37,947 bases of DNA from Deltaproteobacteria bacterium (GTDB lineage: Bacteria > Desulfobacterota > Dissulfuribacteria > Dissulfuribacterales > UBA3076): contig JAGYNZ010000001.1 of the NCBI GenBank assembly GCA_018399745.1, positions 1-37,947 on the forward strand, in the 5' to 3' direction. Shown piece after piece: positions 8,312 to 17,836 of the stretch. Both the position numbers and the translations under genes were made by a program. Positions within the stretch are counted from its first letter, which is position 1, and each line of letters opens with the position of its first letter. The notes under the pieces were generated by a model. That model searched no databases and was not told the DNA's origin. It saw only the letters and a list, made by a program, of their open reading frames with translations.

Positions 8312-9505
8312 TCAGTCTGCCTTTCGTCTCATAAAGGCAGGGATACTATCCAGTTCTTCGGTGTCCAGTTTATCAAGGCCGTCAAAGTCTAATACCGGTT
8401 TTTTCTTCGAATTCTTTATGTGGTCGAATATCCTGATAGGGTCCTTTTTAATACAGATTGGCGGATCATGATCCGGTTTCATAGCCTTATTATTTTGCTT
8501 AATAGATTCTATTGGTGTAACCATATGCTTTCCAAGGGAAAGGGCATCAGATCCTATACCGGTAGCTATCACTGTTACTCTGATCTCTTCATCTGTATTG
8601 TCATCAAAGACAGTTCCTAAGATTATATTAGCGTCTTCATGCGCCTCTTCGTAAATTAAAGAGGATGCCTGTTCTACCTCCTCCATGCTGAGAGAAGAGC
8701 TGCTAGCAGTAATATTGAGCAGAATGCCCCTGGCGCCGTTTATGGATATGTCTTCGAGCAAGGGATTGGATATGGCCATCTGTATTGCCTCCAAGGCCCT
8801 GCGTGGTCCTTTGGCAACACCGGTACCCATAAGGGCCTTGCCCATTTCAGCCGTAACAGTGCGAACATCTGCAAAATCCACGTTTATAAAACCTCTAAGG
8901 ACTATGAGATCTGAAATGCCTCTCACTGCATAGTAAAGGACCTCATCTGCCTTTTGAAACATCTCCAGTATGGGAGTATTTGGTTGGGACAGGTTCCTGA
9001 GTCTGTCATTTGGAATGGTTATTATGGTATCTACGACATTTTTCAGTTCCTCTATCCCCTCTTCAGCCACACGCATCCTGCGTTTTCCTTCAAAGGAAAA
9101 CGGTTTTGTCACTACTGCCACTGTAAGGGCACCCATCTCTTTGCTTATTTCGGCAATGACAGGGGCGGCCCCGGTGCCGGTACCTCCACCCATACCGGCA
9201 GTGATAAAGACCATATCACTTCCTTCCAGCAGAGTCCGAATATCGTCTACGCTCTCTTCCGCGGCTTCCCTGCCAATTTCGGGTTTTGCTCCCGCTCCAA
9301 GTCCCTTGGTAAGCCCTTTGCCCAGTTGAATCTTTGCACCGGCCCTGGATACTTCAAGGGCCTGGGAATCAGTGTTTGCAGCTATAAATTCAACACCCTT
9401 GAGCTCAGAGGCAATCATGCTGTTAATAGCGTTTCCACCTCCGCCTCCGACCCCTATTGCCTTTATCCTTGCAGTAAGCTTCGGTTCTATAAACTCAAAA
9501 GACAT
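8312..9505 (-). CDS. ftsZ: Cell division GTPase FtsZ
   Basis: Tubulin homologue that forms the Z ring at mid-cell. The nucleotide site shows the glycine-rich [11 protein letters not shown] (18-28) and the tubulin signature GGGTGTG (106-112). [14 protein letters not shown] [10 protein letters not shown] and the T7-loop region are also present. The C-terminal peptide [14 protein letters not shown] is the conserved tail that binds FtsA and other partners. Length (397) is normal. ATG at 9505 is preceded by GGAGG at a good distance. It is the last gene of the dcw cluster and converges on the glmM remnant, with their ends only a few bases apart. Confidence 0.98.
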   Translation of the reverse strand: MSFEFIEPKLTARIKAIGVGGGGGNAINSMIASELKGVEFIAANTDSQALEVSRAGAKIQLGKGLTKGLGAGAKPEIGREAAEESVDDIRTLLEGSDMVFITAGMGGGTGTGAAPVIAEISKEMGALTVAVVTKPFSFEGKRRMRVAEEGIEELKNVVDTIITIPNDRLRNLSQPNTPILEMFQKADEVLYYAVRGISDLIVLRGFINVDFADVRTVTAEMGKALMGTGVAKGPRRALEAIQMAISNPLLEDISINGARGILLNITASSSSLSMEEVEQASSLIYEEAHEDANIILGTVFDDNTDEEIRVTVIATGIGSDALSLGKHMVTPIESIKQNNKAMKPDHDPPICIKKDPIRIFDHIKNSKKKPVLDFDGLDKLDTEELDSIPAFMRRKAD

Positions 9506-9544
9506 ATGCCCGGTCCTCCATCTAACTTGAACAGGTTAGTTTTT

Positions 9545-10768
9545 TTAAATCTTAAACCATGACTTCATACGAAGGGTTACTTTATTGAATATATTTCCGT
9601 CCCTTATTCGGAATTTTTTCTGGGAATGATGTTCCATGCCATAAAGCACAAGGCCCACAGCAGTCGCAAACATGGGTCCGTTGACCACGTCCACCAGGCC
9701 GGAGATCCTCTGTGGAAAGCCGATTTTTGTCGGTAGCTGGAACACCTGATCCGCAATCTCAGCGGTTCCGGGCAGGAGGGCCGAGCCCCCGGTTATAACT
9801 ATCCCCGAAGCCAATAGTTCTTTAAGTTCTGTCCGTTCTATTTCCTGATCAATCAAAGTAAAAATCTCCTCTACTCTGGGCTCAAGTATTTCAGACAGAA
9901 TTTGCCGAGACAGAAGCCTGGGTTTGCGTCCTCCCACACCGGGCACTTCTATCATCTGACCCTTGTCTACCAGGGAGTTGATACAACTGCCATCGCGTAT
10001 CTTGATCTGTTCTGCCTCTTTACTGGGTGTCCTTAACCCGACTGCTATATCATTAGTGAGATTATTGCCGCCAAGTCCCAGTACAGCTGTGTGTTTTATG
10101 GCACTTTCAGTAAATAGAGCAAGATCCGTAGTACCACCGCCAAAGTCCACAAGTGCAACACCCAGATCCTTTTCTTCCTGATTTAAGACTGCTTCGGCTG
10201 AGGCAATGGGCTGAAAAACTATATCAACTACGTCGAGCCCGGCCCGGTTTGCACACTTGATAAGGTTCTGGGCGGCCGTCACTGCCCCTGTCACGATATG
10301 TACTTTGGACTCCAGCCTTACCCCGGTTATACCGATAGGATCCAGTATCCCCCCCTGTTCATCTACGATATATTCCTGTGGCAGGATATGTATAACCTCC
10401 CTATCGAGGGGTATGGCTACCGCCCTTGCCGCATCTATGACTCTGTCAACGTCTTCCTGGGAAACCTCATGGCCCTTTATAGCTATCACTCCATGACTGT
10501 TAAAACCCTTTATATGACTGCCGGCAATACCAATGAACACTGAGCTTATTTCACAGCCGGCCATCAGTTCGGCCTCTTCAATAGCCCTTTTTATGGAATC
10601 GACCGTGTTATCTATATTGACAACTACTCCCTTTCGAAGACCCACAGAAGGATAAGTCCCTACACCTATAATCTCAGCGCCCCTTTCATTAAACTCGCCC
10701 ACTACCGCACATATTTTAGTAGTGCCAATATCGAGCCCGACAGTCATGTTACCGGGTTTTTCGACCAT
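9545..10768 (-). CDS. ftsA: Cell division actin-like protein FtsA
   Basis: Peripheral membrane ATPase that ties FtsZ to the membrane. Actin-fold motifs are visible: VGLDIGTTKICAVVG (phosphate 1), ALVDFGGGTTDLALF (phosphate 2) and GIVITGGSALLPGT (adenosine). The C-terminus RMKSWFKI is a typical amphipathic membrane-targeting helix. Length is 407 residues, normal for the family. A GGAG site precedes the ATG. It sits 8 bases after ftsQ and 39 bases before ftsZ, the usual ftsQAZ order. Confidence 0.97.
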   Translation of the reverse strand: MVEKPGNMTVGLDIGTTKICAVVGEFNERGAEIIGVGTYPSVGLRKGVVVNIDNTVDSIKRAIEEAELMAGCEISSVFIGIAGSHIKGFNSHGVIAIKGHEVSQEDVDRVIDAARAVAIPLDREVIHILPQEYIVDEQGGILDPIGITGVRLESKVHIVTGAVTAAQNLIKCANRAGLDVVDIVFQPIASAEAVLNQEEKDLGVALVDFGGGTTDLALFTESAIKHTAVLGLGGNNLTNDIAVGLRTPSKEAEQIKIRDGSCINSLVDKGQMIEVPGVGGRKPRLLSRQILSEILEPRVEEIFTLIDQEIERTELKELLASGIVITGGSALLPGTAEIADQVFQLPTKIGFPQRISGLVDVVNGPMFATAVGLVLYGMEHHSQKKFRIRDGNIFNKVTLRMKSWFKI

Positions 10769-10776
10769 TTTCTCTC

Positions 10777-11622
10777 CTAATGTTTCAGACTGACCAGGGC
10801 CTTGCCAGAGCCATAATCCAGTTCCACTCTGACTGCTTTTTTATATGTACCTGAACGATAGAGTTGATAAAGGATCTTTTCCGCCTTACTAAATTGGCCG
10901 CTGAGATTTTCATCGTCAAAGTAAAAAGGAATACTGCTGTCAGATGTAACTAGTATTAAGGTGTCTCTTTTGGTTAAGTCTATTTGGCTGATATTGTTAA
11001 CACCAAGAGTTCTTGTGCCTTTACTTGCCATGGATATCAACTCCAGGGCCTTTTGGATTCGGTGGTTCTGCGATCCTGATATCTTGTTATCTACGATGTT
11101 TTTAGGATCAATTCCTGTAATTATTGGAAGAGAGACGGATTTTTCTATTGAAAGTTTATCGATAATTTCGCCTTGTTTATCAACTAGATACATTTTGTCA
11201 GAGTTCAGAAGGGCAACTGGAGTATGCTCTTTGAGCGTAATCATTAAGTAATCCGGCAATTTTTTTTTAACTTCAACACTACGGACCCAGGGATGTGCTT
11301 CTATGGACTTTGCAATTGATTTCAGATCGAGAGACAGCAGATTGTCCTGGTCAGTCACATTACTCAGTTGTAAAATTTCATCTTCTGTGACATGATCATT
11401 GCCCCTGATCACAACTTGACAAATCCTAAAAAGCTCAGATTGATACGCCCAATGGCGACACACCAAAAAGCCGGCACAAACAATGCACATTACAGCTATG
11501 CTAACCAATAATTTAGGATAGATAGACCACAACACTGAAAATACCGGTTTTGTAAATTTGTCCCGCGAGCCTGAGCTATATACTGAAGACCTGGATTTTG
11601 AAGACGGCCTTCTAATTTTCAT
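10777..11622 (-). CDS. ftsQ: Cell division protein FtsQ
   Basis: Bitopic divisome protein that in other bacteria joins FtsL/FtsB and regulates the FtsW-FtsI synthase. A basic cytoplasmic N-terminus is followed by one membrane segment (PKLLVSIAVMCIVCAGFLV), then a POTRA domain (RICQVVIRGNDHVTEDEIL, HPWVRSVEVKKKLPDYLMI) and a FtsQ beta domain. The chosen ATG at 11622 overlaps the murB stop as ATGA and has GGAG five bases upstream; an ATG 15 bases earlier is possible. All expected domains are present, which is notable because the synthase it would normally control is missing or dead at this locus. Confidence 0.93.
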   Translation of the reverse strand: MKIRRPSSKSRSSVYSSGSRDKFTKPVFSVLWSIYPKLLVSIAVMCIVCAGFLVCRHWAYQSELFRICQVVIRGNDHVTEDEILQLSNVTDQDNLLSLDLKSIAKSIEAHPWVRSVEVKKKLPDYLMITLKEHTPVALLNSDKMYLVDKQGEIIDKLSIEKSVSLPIITGIDPKNIVDNKISGSQNHRIQKALELISMASKGTRTLGVNNISQIDLTKRDTLILVTSDSSIPFYFDDENLSGQFSKAEKILYQLYRSGTYKKAVRVELDYGSGKALVSLKH

Positions 11623-12596
11623 GTCTCCATACCCCAAAAAGATACTTCTGGAACCAGTTCGACATCGGTCTCTTTTTTTACACGCTCTTTAATATTTTCC
11701 AAAAGTTCCATTACCTCGACGGCGCTGGCTTTTCCACGGTTTATAATAAAATTTGCATGCCTTCTGGATACCTCAGCATCTCCAATTCTAAAACCTTTGA
11801 GTCCACATTGGTCTATGAGCTTTCCAGCTGAAATTCCAGTGGGATTTCTGAAAATGCACCCTGCGCTTGGTTTTCCCAAAGGCTGAGTGGCCTTTCGCTG
11901 GTACATGGCACTTCTGACATGCTGTCTAACCTGATCAGTACTACTATTGCCAAATCTAATTCTTGCGGCAGAGATAAGGGCCTTGTCTTGCAGTCTGAAG
12001 GCCCTGTAACCAAATTGCAATTGGTCTCTGTGGGTCCAGCAACTACCATCAGGGCCTGTGAATCGAACAGCTTCTATCACTTCTGCCATAAAGCACTTGT
12101 TAGCGCCGGCGTTCATGAATATGCTTCCCCCTACACTGGCTGGAATGCCGGAAAGATTTTCAAGACCACACAAGCCATTGTGCATGGACCAGGAAATAAG
12201 AGACCTCAGCCTGCAACCTGCCTCTACATATACTATTTTAAAGCGATGGCCATTAGCTGATTTCTCTTCCTGTAAAGAGGAATCAGAAGAAATTTGCCAA
12301 TGGTCTTCATGCTCGAACTTGCTTTCCACAGAGCATTGGATACGATTCAGGGCCGCCAGAGACATAACCAGTTTCACGCCCTTGTCGCTGATTAACAGGT
12401 TACTTCCCTGGCCCATCACCTTATAAGATATGGAACGATTACTGAGATAAAAAACTGTCTTTTCAAGGGCCTTCAAGGTCTTTGGAGCCAGAAACAGATG
12501 CGCCGGCCCACCTATGCGAAAGCTTGTCAGCTGTAAAAGCGGAACACTCTCAATGACGTGGAGATCTTCTATCTTTCTTAGATCCTTAGAGAGCAA
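11619..12596 (-). CDS. murB: UDP-N-acetylenolpyruvoylglucosamine reductase MurB
   Basis: FAD enzyme that reduces UDP-GlcNAc-enolpyruvate to UDP-MurNAc in the cytoplasm. FAD-binding motifs are seen: SFRIGGPAHLFLAP, GQGSNLLISDKGV, GLENLSGIPASVGGSIFMNA and FGYRAF. The catalytic region AGCIFRNPTGISAGKLID with GLKGFRIGDAEVSRRHANFI is typical of the shorter type II enzymes. The start is TTG at 12596, seven bases after AAAGGAG, and overlaps the end of murC. No ddl gene follows, unlike in many dcw clusters. Activity looks intact. Confidence 0.95.
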   Translation of the reverse strand: MLSKDLRKIEDLHVIESVPLLQLTSFRIGGPAHLFLAPKTLKALEKTVFYLSNRSISYKVMGQGSNLLISDKGVKLVMSLAALNRIQCSVESKFEHEDHWQISSDSSLQEEKSANGHRFKIVYVEAGCRLRSLISWSMHNGLCGLENLSGIPASVGGSIFMNAGANKCFMAEVIEAVRFTGPDGSCWTHRDQLQFGYRAFRLQDKALISAARIRFGNSSTDQVRQHVRSAMYQRKATQPLGKPSAGCIFRNPTGISAGKLIDQCGLKGFRIGDAEVSRRHANFIINRGKASAVEVMELLENIKERVKKETDVELVPEVSFWGMET

Positions 12597-13980
12597 CTGC
12601 TGACTCCTTTGTCTTAAGCATGTCCAAAATTCTCGGTCCCATATGCCCTATGGCACCGGCCCCAAGGGTCATAACCACATCACCCTCCTGCAGGCCCGGA
12701 ACAATTGCCCGAGGAAGATCCCCGCATGACTCTATATAATGTACTGTTCCACCACGTTTATCCCTGATATTTCTTGCCAAACGTCTTCCGCTAACTCCTA
12801 CTATGGGAGTTTCACTCGCTGGATATATTTCCGTCAGCCACAGTTCATCAGCTTCTACAAAGGCAGTGGTGAAATCGTCCATCAATGCCTGAGTTCTCGT
12901 ATACCGGTGGGGTTCGAAGAGAACCACGAGTCGGCGCTCAGGCCAACACGCCCTGGCAGCTTTGAGAGTGGCCACTATCTCAGTAGGGTGGTGCGCATAG
13001 TCATCTACTACCATTATCCTCTCTGTTTCGCCCAATATCTCAAATCGCCTGCCTACACCTTCATATGACATAAGACCGGCCTGGATTTTGTAAAAGGGTA
13101 TTTCAAGTTCAAGACCCAGGGCCAGGCCAGCCAAAGAATTCCTTACATGGTGCAATCCAGGTACCTTGAGTTGTATCTCGCCGAGTTCAGAGTTCTGCCA
13201 CCAGGCATTGAAGGATACTCCCATGCCTTTGAAGCTGATATCCCTGGCCTGTAGATCACATTCAGGTCCTGTCCCATAAGTCATTATTCGTTTTTTTACT
13301 ACCGGGAGCATTTCTCTGAGGTGGGGGTTATCTCCACAAAGTATGGCAAGACCATAGAAAGGTATTTTGTCTATGAAGTCCAGAAAACACCGTATTATGG
13401 CATTTAAGTCCGAATAGTAGTCCAAGTGCTCCCTATCTATATTCGTTACCACGATTATACTTGGTGTAAGACGCAAAAAGCTGCCGTCACTTTCATCGGC
13501 TTCTGCTATAAGAAATTCACCCTGTCCCCAATAGGCATTGCTTCCAATACCATTAACCTTTCCTCCTATGATTACCGTTGGATCAAAACCAGCGGAACGA
13601 AGCACGGAAGAGATCATAGAGGTAGTGCTGGTCTTACCATGTGCGCCGGCCACTGCTACGCCGAATTTCTTGAGACGCATCAATTCTGCCAGCATTTCAG
13701 CCCTTGGTATAACTGGAATTTGGGAAGAGAGTGCCCCCTGCACCTCAAGGTTATGTTCTCTGATAGCAGAGGAAATCACCACTACATCGGCACCTTGAAT
13801 ATTTTCAGGGGCATGACCATTGTAAATCGTACCCCCTAATTTTCTGAGAGACCTGGTAATTTCAGTCTCACGCAAATCAGAACCTGTGACTTTATATCCA
13901 AGATTAAGAAGGATTTGTGCAAGGCCGCTCATGCCTATTCCGCCGATTCCTACAAAATGAATATGTTGTTTTTTATACAT
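12586..13980 (-). CDS. murC: UDP-N-acetylmuramate--L-alanine ligase MurC
   Basis: Adds L-Ala to UDP-MurNAc using ATP. It has the N-terminal nucleotide-sugar domain (GIGGIGMSGLAQIL), the ATP loop GAHGKTSTT (112-120), TNIDREHLDYY in the central domain, and VVDDYAHHPTEI with LFEPHRYTRT in the C-terminal domain. Length 464 is normal. ATG 13980 overlaps the end of murG by 8 bases. All motifs expected for an active Mur ligase are present. Confidence 0.97.
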   Translation of the reverse strand: MYKKQHIHFVGIGGIGMSGLAQILLNLGYKVTGSDLRETEITRSLRKLGGTIYNGHAPENIQGADVVVISSAIREHNLEVQGALSSQIPVIPRAEMLAELMRLKKFGVAVAGAHGKTSTTSMISSVLRSAGFDPTVIIGGKVNGIGSNAYWGQGEFLIAEADESDGSFLRLTPSIIVVTNIDREHLDYYSDLNAIIRCFLDFIDKIPFYGLAILCGDNPHLREMLPVVKKRIMTYGTGPECDLQARDISFKGMGVSFNAWWQNSELGEIQLKVPGLHHVRNSLAGLALGLELEIPFYKIQAGLMSYEGVGRRFEILGETERIMVVDDYAHHPTEIVATLKAARACWPERRLVVLFEPHRYTRTQALMDDFTTAFVEADELWLTEIYPASETPIVGVSGRRLARNIRDKRGGTVHYIESCGDLPRAIVPGLQEGDVVMTLGAGAIGHMGPRILDMLKTKESAVAL

Positions 13981-15172
13981 GACTACGCACTTTAGAACAC
14001 TCCAATGAATTGGTTTCTATTTGAGAATATGAAAATGTATGTCCAGCCATCTCAACCAGTGTAGAGGCCATCTCCGCAGCAGCCCCGGGTCTTCCAAGTT
14101 TGCGCGCATTTTTCCCCATATCGATGAGTTTTTGAGGGTCCTCCAGTAAAGACTGTATCTCTCCTGCCAGTTTTATAGCACCGACTTCTCCTTCCAGGAA
14201 ATATCTGGAAGCCCCGGCTTCAGTCAGTATTCTGGCGTTTGCATCCTGATGGCCGTCTGTTGCCCAAGGATAGGGAATGAGTATCGAAGGCTTTCCCATA
14301 ATCGCCAGTTCAGCCAAAGTACCCGCTCCTGCCCGACATATAACCAGATCTGCCCAGGAATAGGACTCACCAATGTCGGAGATGAATGGAATCACTTCAG
14401 CTGTAATATTTGCATTCTTATAAAATTTCTCAACATATGACACATCCAGATTGCCTGTTTGGTGAATAATTCCCAAATGAAAACCAGATTGCCACAGAAC
14501 CTCTATGGCTGAACTGGCAAGCCGGTTCATGCATCTGGCACCCTGGCTACCACCCAGAACCAGAAGATTGTGTGATTTTGTGATTCTGTGATTCTGTGAT
14601 TGAAATATGTTTTTCCGCACGGGATTTCCCGTAAAAATTACTCTGTTTTTTGAAAAATATTTGGCAGTCTCTTTAAAGCTCACAAAAACTGTCTTTACAA
14701 AATGAGATGCCAAACGATTTGTGAGTCCGGGTATAAGGTTCTGCTCATGAAGTGCTGCAGGTATCCGCAGTATCCGAGCTGCAAGAAGTGTGGGACCCGA
14801 GACATATCCGCCGACACCAAGCACCACATGAGGCCTAAATGATTTGAGCCACAAACAAGCCCTGATCGTGGAGAAAGGAAGCCCAGCCAGAGAACGTACG
14901 GTCCCTGAAATGCCCGAGCCCCTCAGAGGCCCCGTATTAAGGATTTTATAATTCCATTTATGTTCTAAAAGCGCATTTTTTTCCACCGGGCGGCCTGTAC
15001 CTATCCACATAACATCTATACGGCCATATGACTCCATGGCATCGACCACTGCCATTCCAGGAAATACATGCCCGCCTGTGCCACCACCAGCCACCACTAA
15101 TTTGATGATTTGCCGGTTTGATGATTTGGTATTTGTTTTGTGCCTATGTATTTCTCGACTCTTAGTTACCAT
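13973..15172 (-). CDS. murG: UDP-GlcNAc:lipid I GlcNAc transferase MurG
   Basis: Makes lipid II from lipid I on the cytoplasmic membrane face. The donor and acceptor motifs are present: VVAGGGTGGHVFPG (about 27-40), GVGGYVSGP, LHEQNLIPG, VLGGSQGARCMN and CRAGAGTLAEL. ATG 15172 is chosen because a weak AGG lies six bases upstream; a TTG at 15238 would overlap murD but has no ribosome site. Even so, about 25 residues precede the family core, including a low-complexity KTNTKSSNRQ stretch. A variable linker (about residue 190-205) carries an 8-base tandem repeat in the DNA. ftsW, normally upstream, is absent: only 58 bases separate this start from murD. Confidence 0.95.
   Translation of the reverse strand: MVTKSREIHRHKTNTKSSNRQIIKLVVAGGGTGGHVFPGMAVVDAMESYGRIDVMWIGTGRPVEKNALLEHKWNYKILNTGPLRGSGISGTVRSLAGLPFSTIRACLWLKSFRPHVVLGVGGYVSGPTLLAARILRIPAALHEQNLIPGLTNRLASHFVKTVFVSFKETAKYFSKNRVIFTGNPVRKNIFQSQNHRITKSHNLLVLGGSQGARCMNRLASSAIEVLWQSGFHLGIIHQTGNLDVSYVEKFYKNANITAEVIPFISDIGESYSWADLVICRAGAGTLAELAIMGKPSILIPYPWATDGHQDANARILTEAGASRYFLEGEVGAIKLAGEIQSLLEDPQKLIDMGKNARKLGRPGAAAEMASTLVEMAGHTFSYSQIETNSLECSKVRSHV
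14566..14601. repeat. 8-base tandem repeat inside murG
   Basis: On the plus strand GATTGTGT, GATTTTGT, GATTCTGT, GATTCTGT and a partial GATT follow one another, giving 4.5 copies of an 8-base unit. It encodes the SQNHRITKSHN stretch of a variable linker between the two MurG domains, so length changes here would be tolerated only in multiples of three copies. Confidence 0.75.
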
Positions 15173-15230
15173 TCGCAACCTGCTCGCACCTTTATCTTTA
15201 AATGAAAGTTCCTTTCCTGGAATTACCAAA

Positions 15231-16652
15231 TCACTCAATCAACAAATTATTCAATTCCCTGGCTGCATCCTGAAAGGCCATACCACGTTTTTCATAATTT
15301 TCGAACATGTCAAAGCTGGAACAGGCCGGGGAAAGAATTATGGCATCGCCGGGCTCAGCCAGAGACGTAGCTTTCTCCACGGCTTTTTTCATAATCTTTT
15401 TGCCATCTTTTGTCCCATGCACTTTAACAACCGGCATTACCTTACCCAGAATTTTTTCAAACGTCTTGGCCTCTTCACCTATAACAATCGCACCACGAAC
15501 AACTGCCTTTTTAGTGACATCGGCCAGGGAAGCATAATCTTCACCTTTGCCGCGGCCGCCTACGATGAGCACTATTGGCTGATTTATGGACTCTAGTGCG
15601 CAAAGTACAGATGCAACATTGGTGGCCTTAGAATCGTCATAATAATCGATACCCCGGTTTTGGACCACCAATTGAAGTCTATGATGTGCCGTTTTGAAAC
15701 TTCGAATAACAGACTTTACTGCAATAGCGCCTGCACCTGCCAGACGCGAAATAAGTATGGCACAAGCCAAATTTTCAATATTATGTAGACCCTTGAGTGA
15801 CCAGCCTTCTAAATCATATTTCTCCCAAGTATTATCAGACCACATTATGTCGATTTTTTTCAAAGAGGTGTCCAGACAGGCCCCTGGAACTCCCGGGCGC
15901 AACATCCCAAAGTAAAGTCTTCTGGCACGTCCTCGGTCCTTCCAAGTTTTTAGTGCCTTGTCATTCATGTTTCGTATGGACCAGTCCCCAGGCCCTTGAA
16001 AATCATGGATTACTGCCTTGCTATCTCCGTAGCTTTTAATGTTCTGATAGCGATCAAGATGATCCGGGGCAAGATTGAGCCATGCGGCTATCTTGAATCT
16101 CGGGGGAGTAAAGGCGAAATATCTCGTCCTTGGGAAATAATCCAGTTGGAAACTGCTAATCTCAAGGACAGCGATAGTTTCATCAGTATGTCCTTCAATA
16201 AATGCCGATAAGGGTGTTCCAATGTTCCCGGCGCTTACATGAGGCACACCGGCTGTTTTTAACATATCATCTACAAGCATCGTAGTGGTAGTTTTTCCGT
16301 TTGTACCGGTGATACCAATCAGAGGTCCTTTCCAGACAGATGCCGCAAGGGCCATTTCTCCCACCACAGGGATTTTATGCTTGTTGGCCGCCTCAAGGGC
16401 AGGAATGTCAGGTGGAATACCAGGACTGACCACTATCAGGTCGGAGGAGAGACAGGTCTCTATATTGTGTTTTTTTGTCTCTATGCCGACACCATTTTGG
16501 TGACACCATCTCGTGAGACCATGGGGCCATTCCTCCAGGACATTTAAGTCACTGCATACGACTCGTGCACCTTGAGAGACAATCCATCTGGCCGCTGCCT
16601 GTCCGGATACCCCCATGCCCAGTATTGTTACTTTTTTGTCCTTAAGTTCCAC
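15231..16652 (-). CDS. murD: UDP-N-acetylmuramoyl-L-alanine--D-glutamate ligase MurD
   Basis: Adds D-Glu to UDP-MurNAc-L-Ala. Visible motifs are the N-terminal ILGMGVSGQAAARW, the ATP loop GITGTNGKTTTT (114-124), EISSFQLDYF, NLAPDHLDRY and the C-terminal YYDDSKATNVASV. Length 473 is normal. It starts 92 bases after mraY ends. In most clusters ftsW follows; here the next gene is murG. The enzyme itself looks complete. Confidence 0.97.
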   Translation of the reverse strand: MELKDKKVTILGMGVSGQAAARWIVSQGARVVCSDLNVLEEWPHGLTRWCHQNGVGIETKKHNIETCLSSDLIVVSPGIPPDIPALEAANKHKIPVVGEMALAASVWKGPLIGITGTNGKTTTTMLVDDMLKTAGVPHVSAGNIGTPLSAFIEGHTDETIAVLEISSFQLDYFPRTRYFAFTPPRFKIAAWLNLAPDHLDRYQNIKSYGDSKAVIHDFQGPGDWSIRNMNDKALKTWKDRGRARRLYFGMLRPGVPGACLDTSLKKIDIMWSDNTWEKYDLEGWSLKGLHNIENLACAILISRLAGAGAIAVKSVIRSFKTAHHRLQLVVQNRGIDYYDDSKATNVASVLCALESINQPIVLIVGGRGKGEDYASLADVTKKAVVRGAIVIGEEAKTFEKILGKVMPVVKVHGTKDGKKIMKKAVEKATSLAEPGDAIILSPACSSFDMFENYEKRGMAFQDAARELNNLLIE

Positions 16653-16744
16653 TCAATTACCCAAAAAAGATTTCTCATTTCGATCGAAACAATAAAAAGT
16701 GCAACCAGAAAAATGAATTATACCTGCCCAACAACTAAATCCCC

Positions 16745-17824
16745 CTATCTCAGTTTGAGCGTGCTGATTGCCAGCAGCCCAAGCAATATGGAAATTATCC
16801 AAAATCTTACGATAACCTTTGGCTCTTTCCATCCTTTAAGCTCAAAATGGTGATGGATAGGGGCCATACGGAAGATCCTCTTGCCTCCTGTTGTCTTGAA
16901 ATAAAGGACCTGAAGAATTACGGATAATGCCTCAACAACAAAAATCCCGCCTACAATGACAAGCAGCATTTCCTGTTTTGAAAGTACGGCTACTGTCCCC
17001 AGAGCCCCGCCCAAAGAAAGGGAGCCCACATCTCCCATGAAGATCTGGGCGGGGTAGGTATTATACCAGAGGAAGCCAAGGCCGGCCCCTACCATGGCGC
17101 CACAAAACACTGCAAGCTCTCCAGCACTGGGGACCGAAGGAATCTGGAGATATTGTGCAAGAGTCGAATGACCAGCCAAGTAAGTAAACAGGGTGTAAAC
17201 TGCGGCTGCTACTATGAAAGGGCCGGCGGCAAGCCCGTCCAGACCGTCGGTCAGATTAACCGCATTAGAAGTCCCCACAACTACAAGCAGAGCAAAAAGA
17301 CCGTACATGATTCCGAGATCAGGCTGAAAGTTCTTAAAAAACGGGATACTAAGATGCGTATCCCACTTACCATGTGCGGCAATTAACCCTGCGGCCAAAA
17401 ACACAAAAACTACTTGCCAAGCTAGCTTAAATCTACCCGACAGGCCTTTGGCGTTCTTTTTCCCAATCTTTAACAGATCGTCTACGAGACCTATTATACC
17501 GTAACCGACAAGGATTAAAATGCTTATCCACACGTAAAGATTACTGAGGTCCGCCCAAAGAAGTGTAGCGATGAGAATGGACCCTATGATTAATATGCCG
17601 CCCATACTTGGTGTTCCGGCTTTTGTATGATGCATTGCCGGTCCATCGTCCCTGATGACCTGCCCCATCTGCATCTCACACATAATTCTCATGAACCAAG
17701 GGCCGAAAACCAATATGATTGAGAGGGCAGTCACTGCAGCGTATATTGTTCTAAATGTGATATAGCGAAAAACATTAAATACAGGCCACATATCATGAAG
17801 GGGATATAGCAGATGAAAAAGCAT
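16745..17824 (-). CDS. mraY: Phospho-N-acetylmuramoyl-pentapeptide transferase MraY
   Basis: Integral membrane enzyme that transfers phospho-MurNAc-pentapeptide to undecaprenyl phosphate, giving lipid I. About ten hydrophobic segments are visible. Conserved loops are [64 protein letters not shown] and the histidine loop [12 protein letters not shown]. Length 359 is normal. It starts 12 bases after murE::murF. All the catalytic aspartates and histidines expected in the family are present. Confidence 0.97.
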   Translation of the reverse strand: MLFHLLYPLHDMWPVFNVFRYITFRTIYAAVTALSIILVFGPWFMRIMCEMQMGQVIRDDGPAMHHTKAGTPSMGGILIIGSILIATLLWADLSNLYVWISILILVGYGIIGLVDDLLKIGKKNAKGLSGRFKLAWQVVFVFLAAGLIAAHGKWDTHLSIPFFKNFQPDLGIMYGLFALLVVVGTSNAVNLTDGLDGLAAGPFIVAAAVYTLFTYLAGHSTLAQYLQIPSVPSAGELAVFCGAMVGAGLGFLWYNTYPAQIFMGDVGSLSLGGALGTVAVLSKQEMLLVIVGGIFVVEALSVILQVLYFKTTGGKRIFRMAPIHHHFELKGWKEPKVIVRFWIISILLGLLAISTLKLR

Positions 17825-17836
17825 AGGCCTATACCG

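Noticed and set aside
8096..8392. 98-codon ORF as a separate small gene
   Set aside because: Its first two thirds are GlmM C-terminal fragments joined by a deletion, and the last third is antisense to the end of ftsZ. It belongs to the glmM remnant.
8954..9562. 202-codon plus-strand ORF opposite ftsZ
   Set aside because: Shadow of ftsZ in another frame; composition is His/Phe-rich with no family motif, while the minus strand encodes a fully conserved FtsZ.
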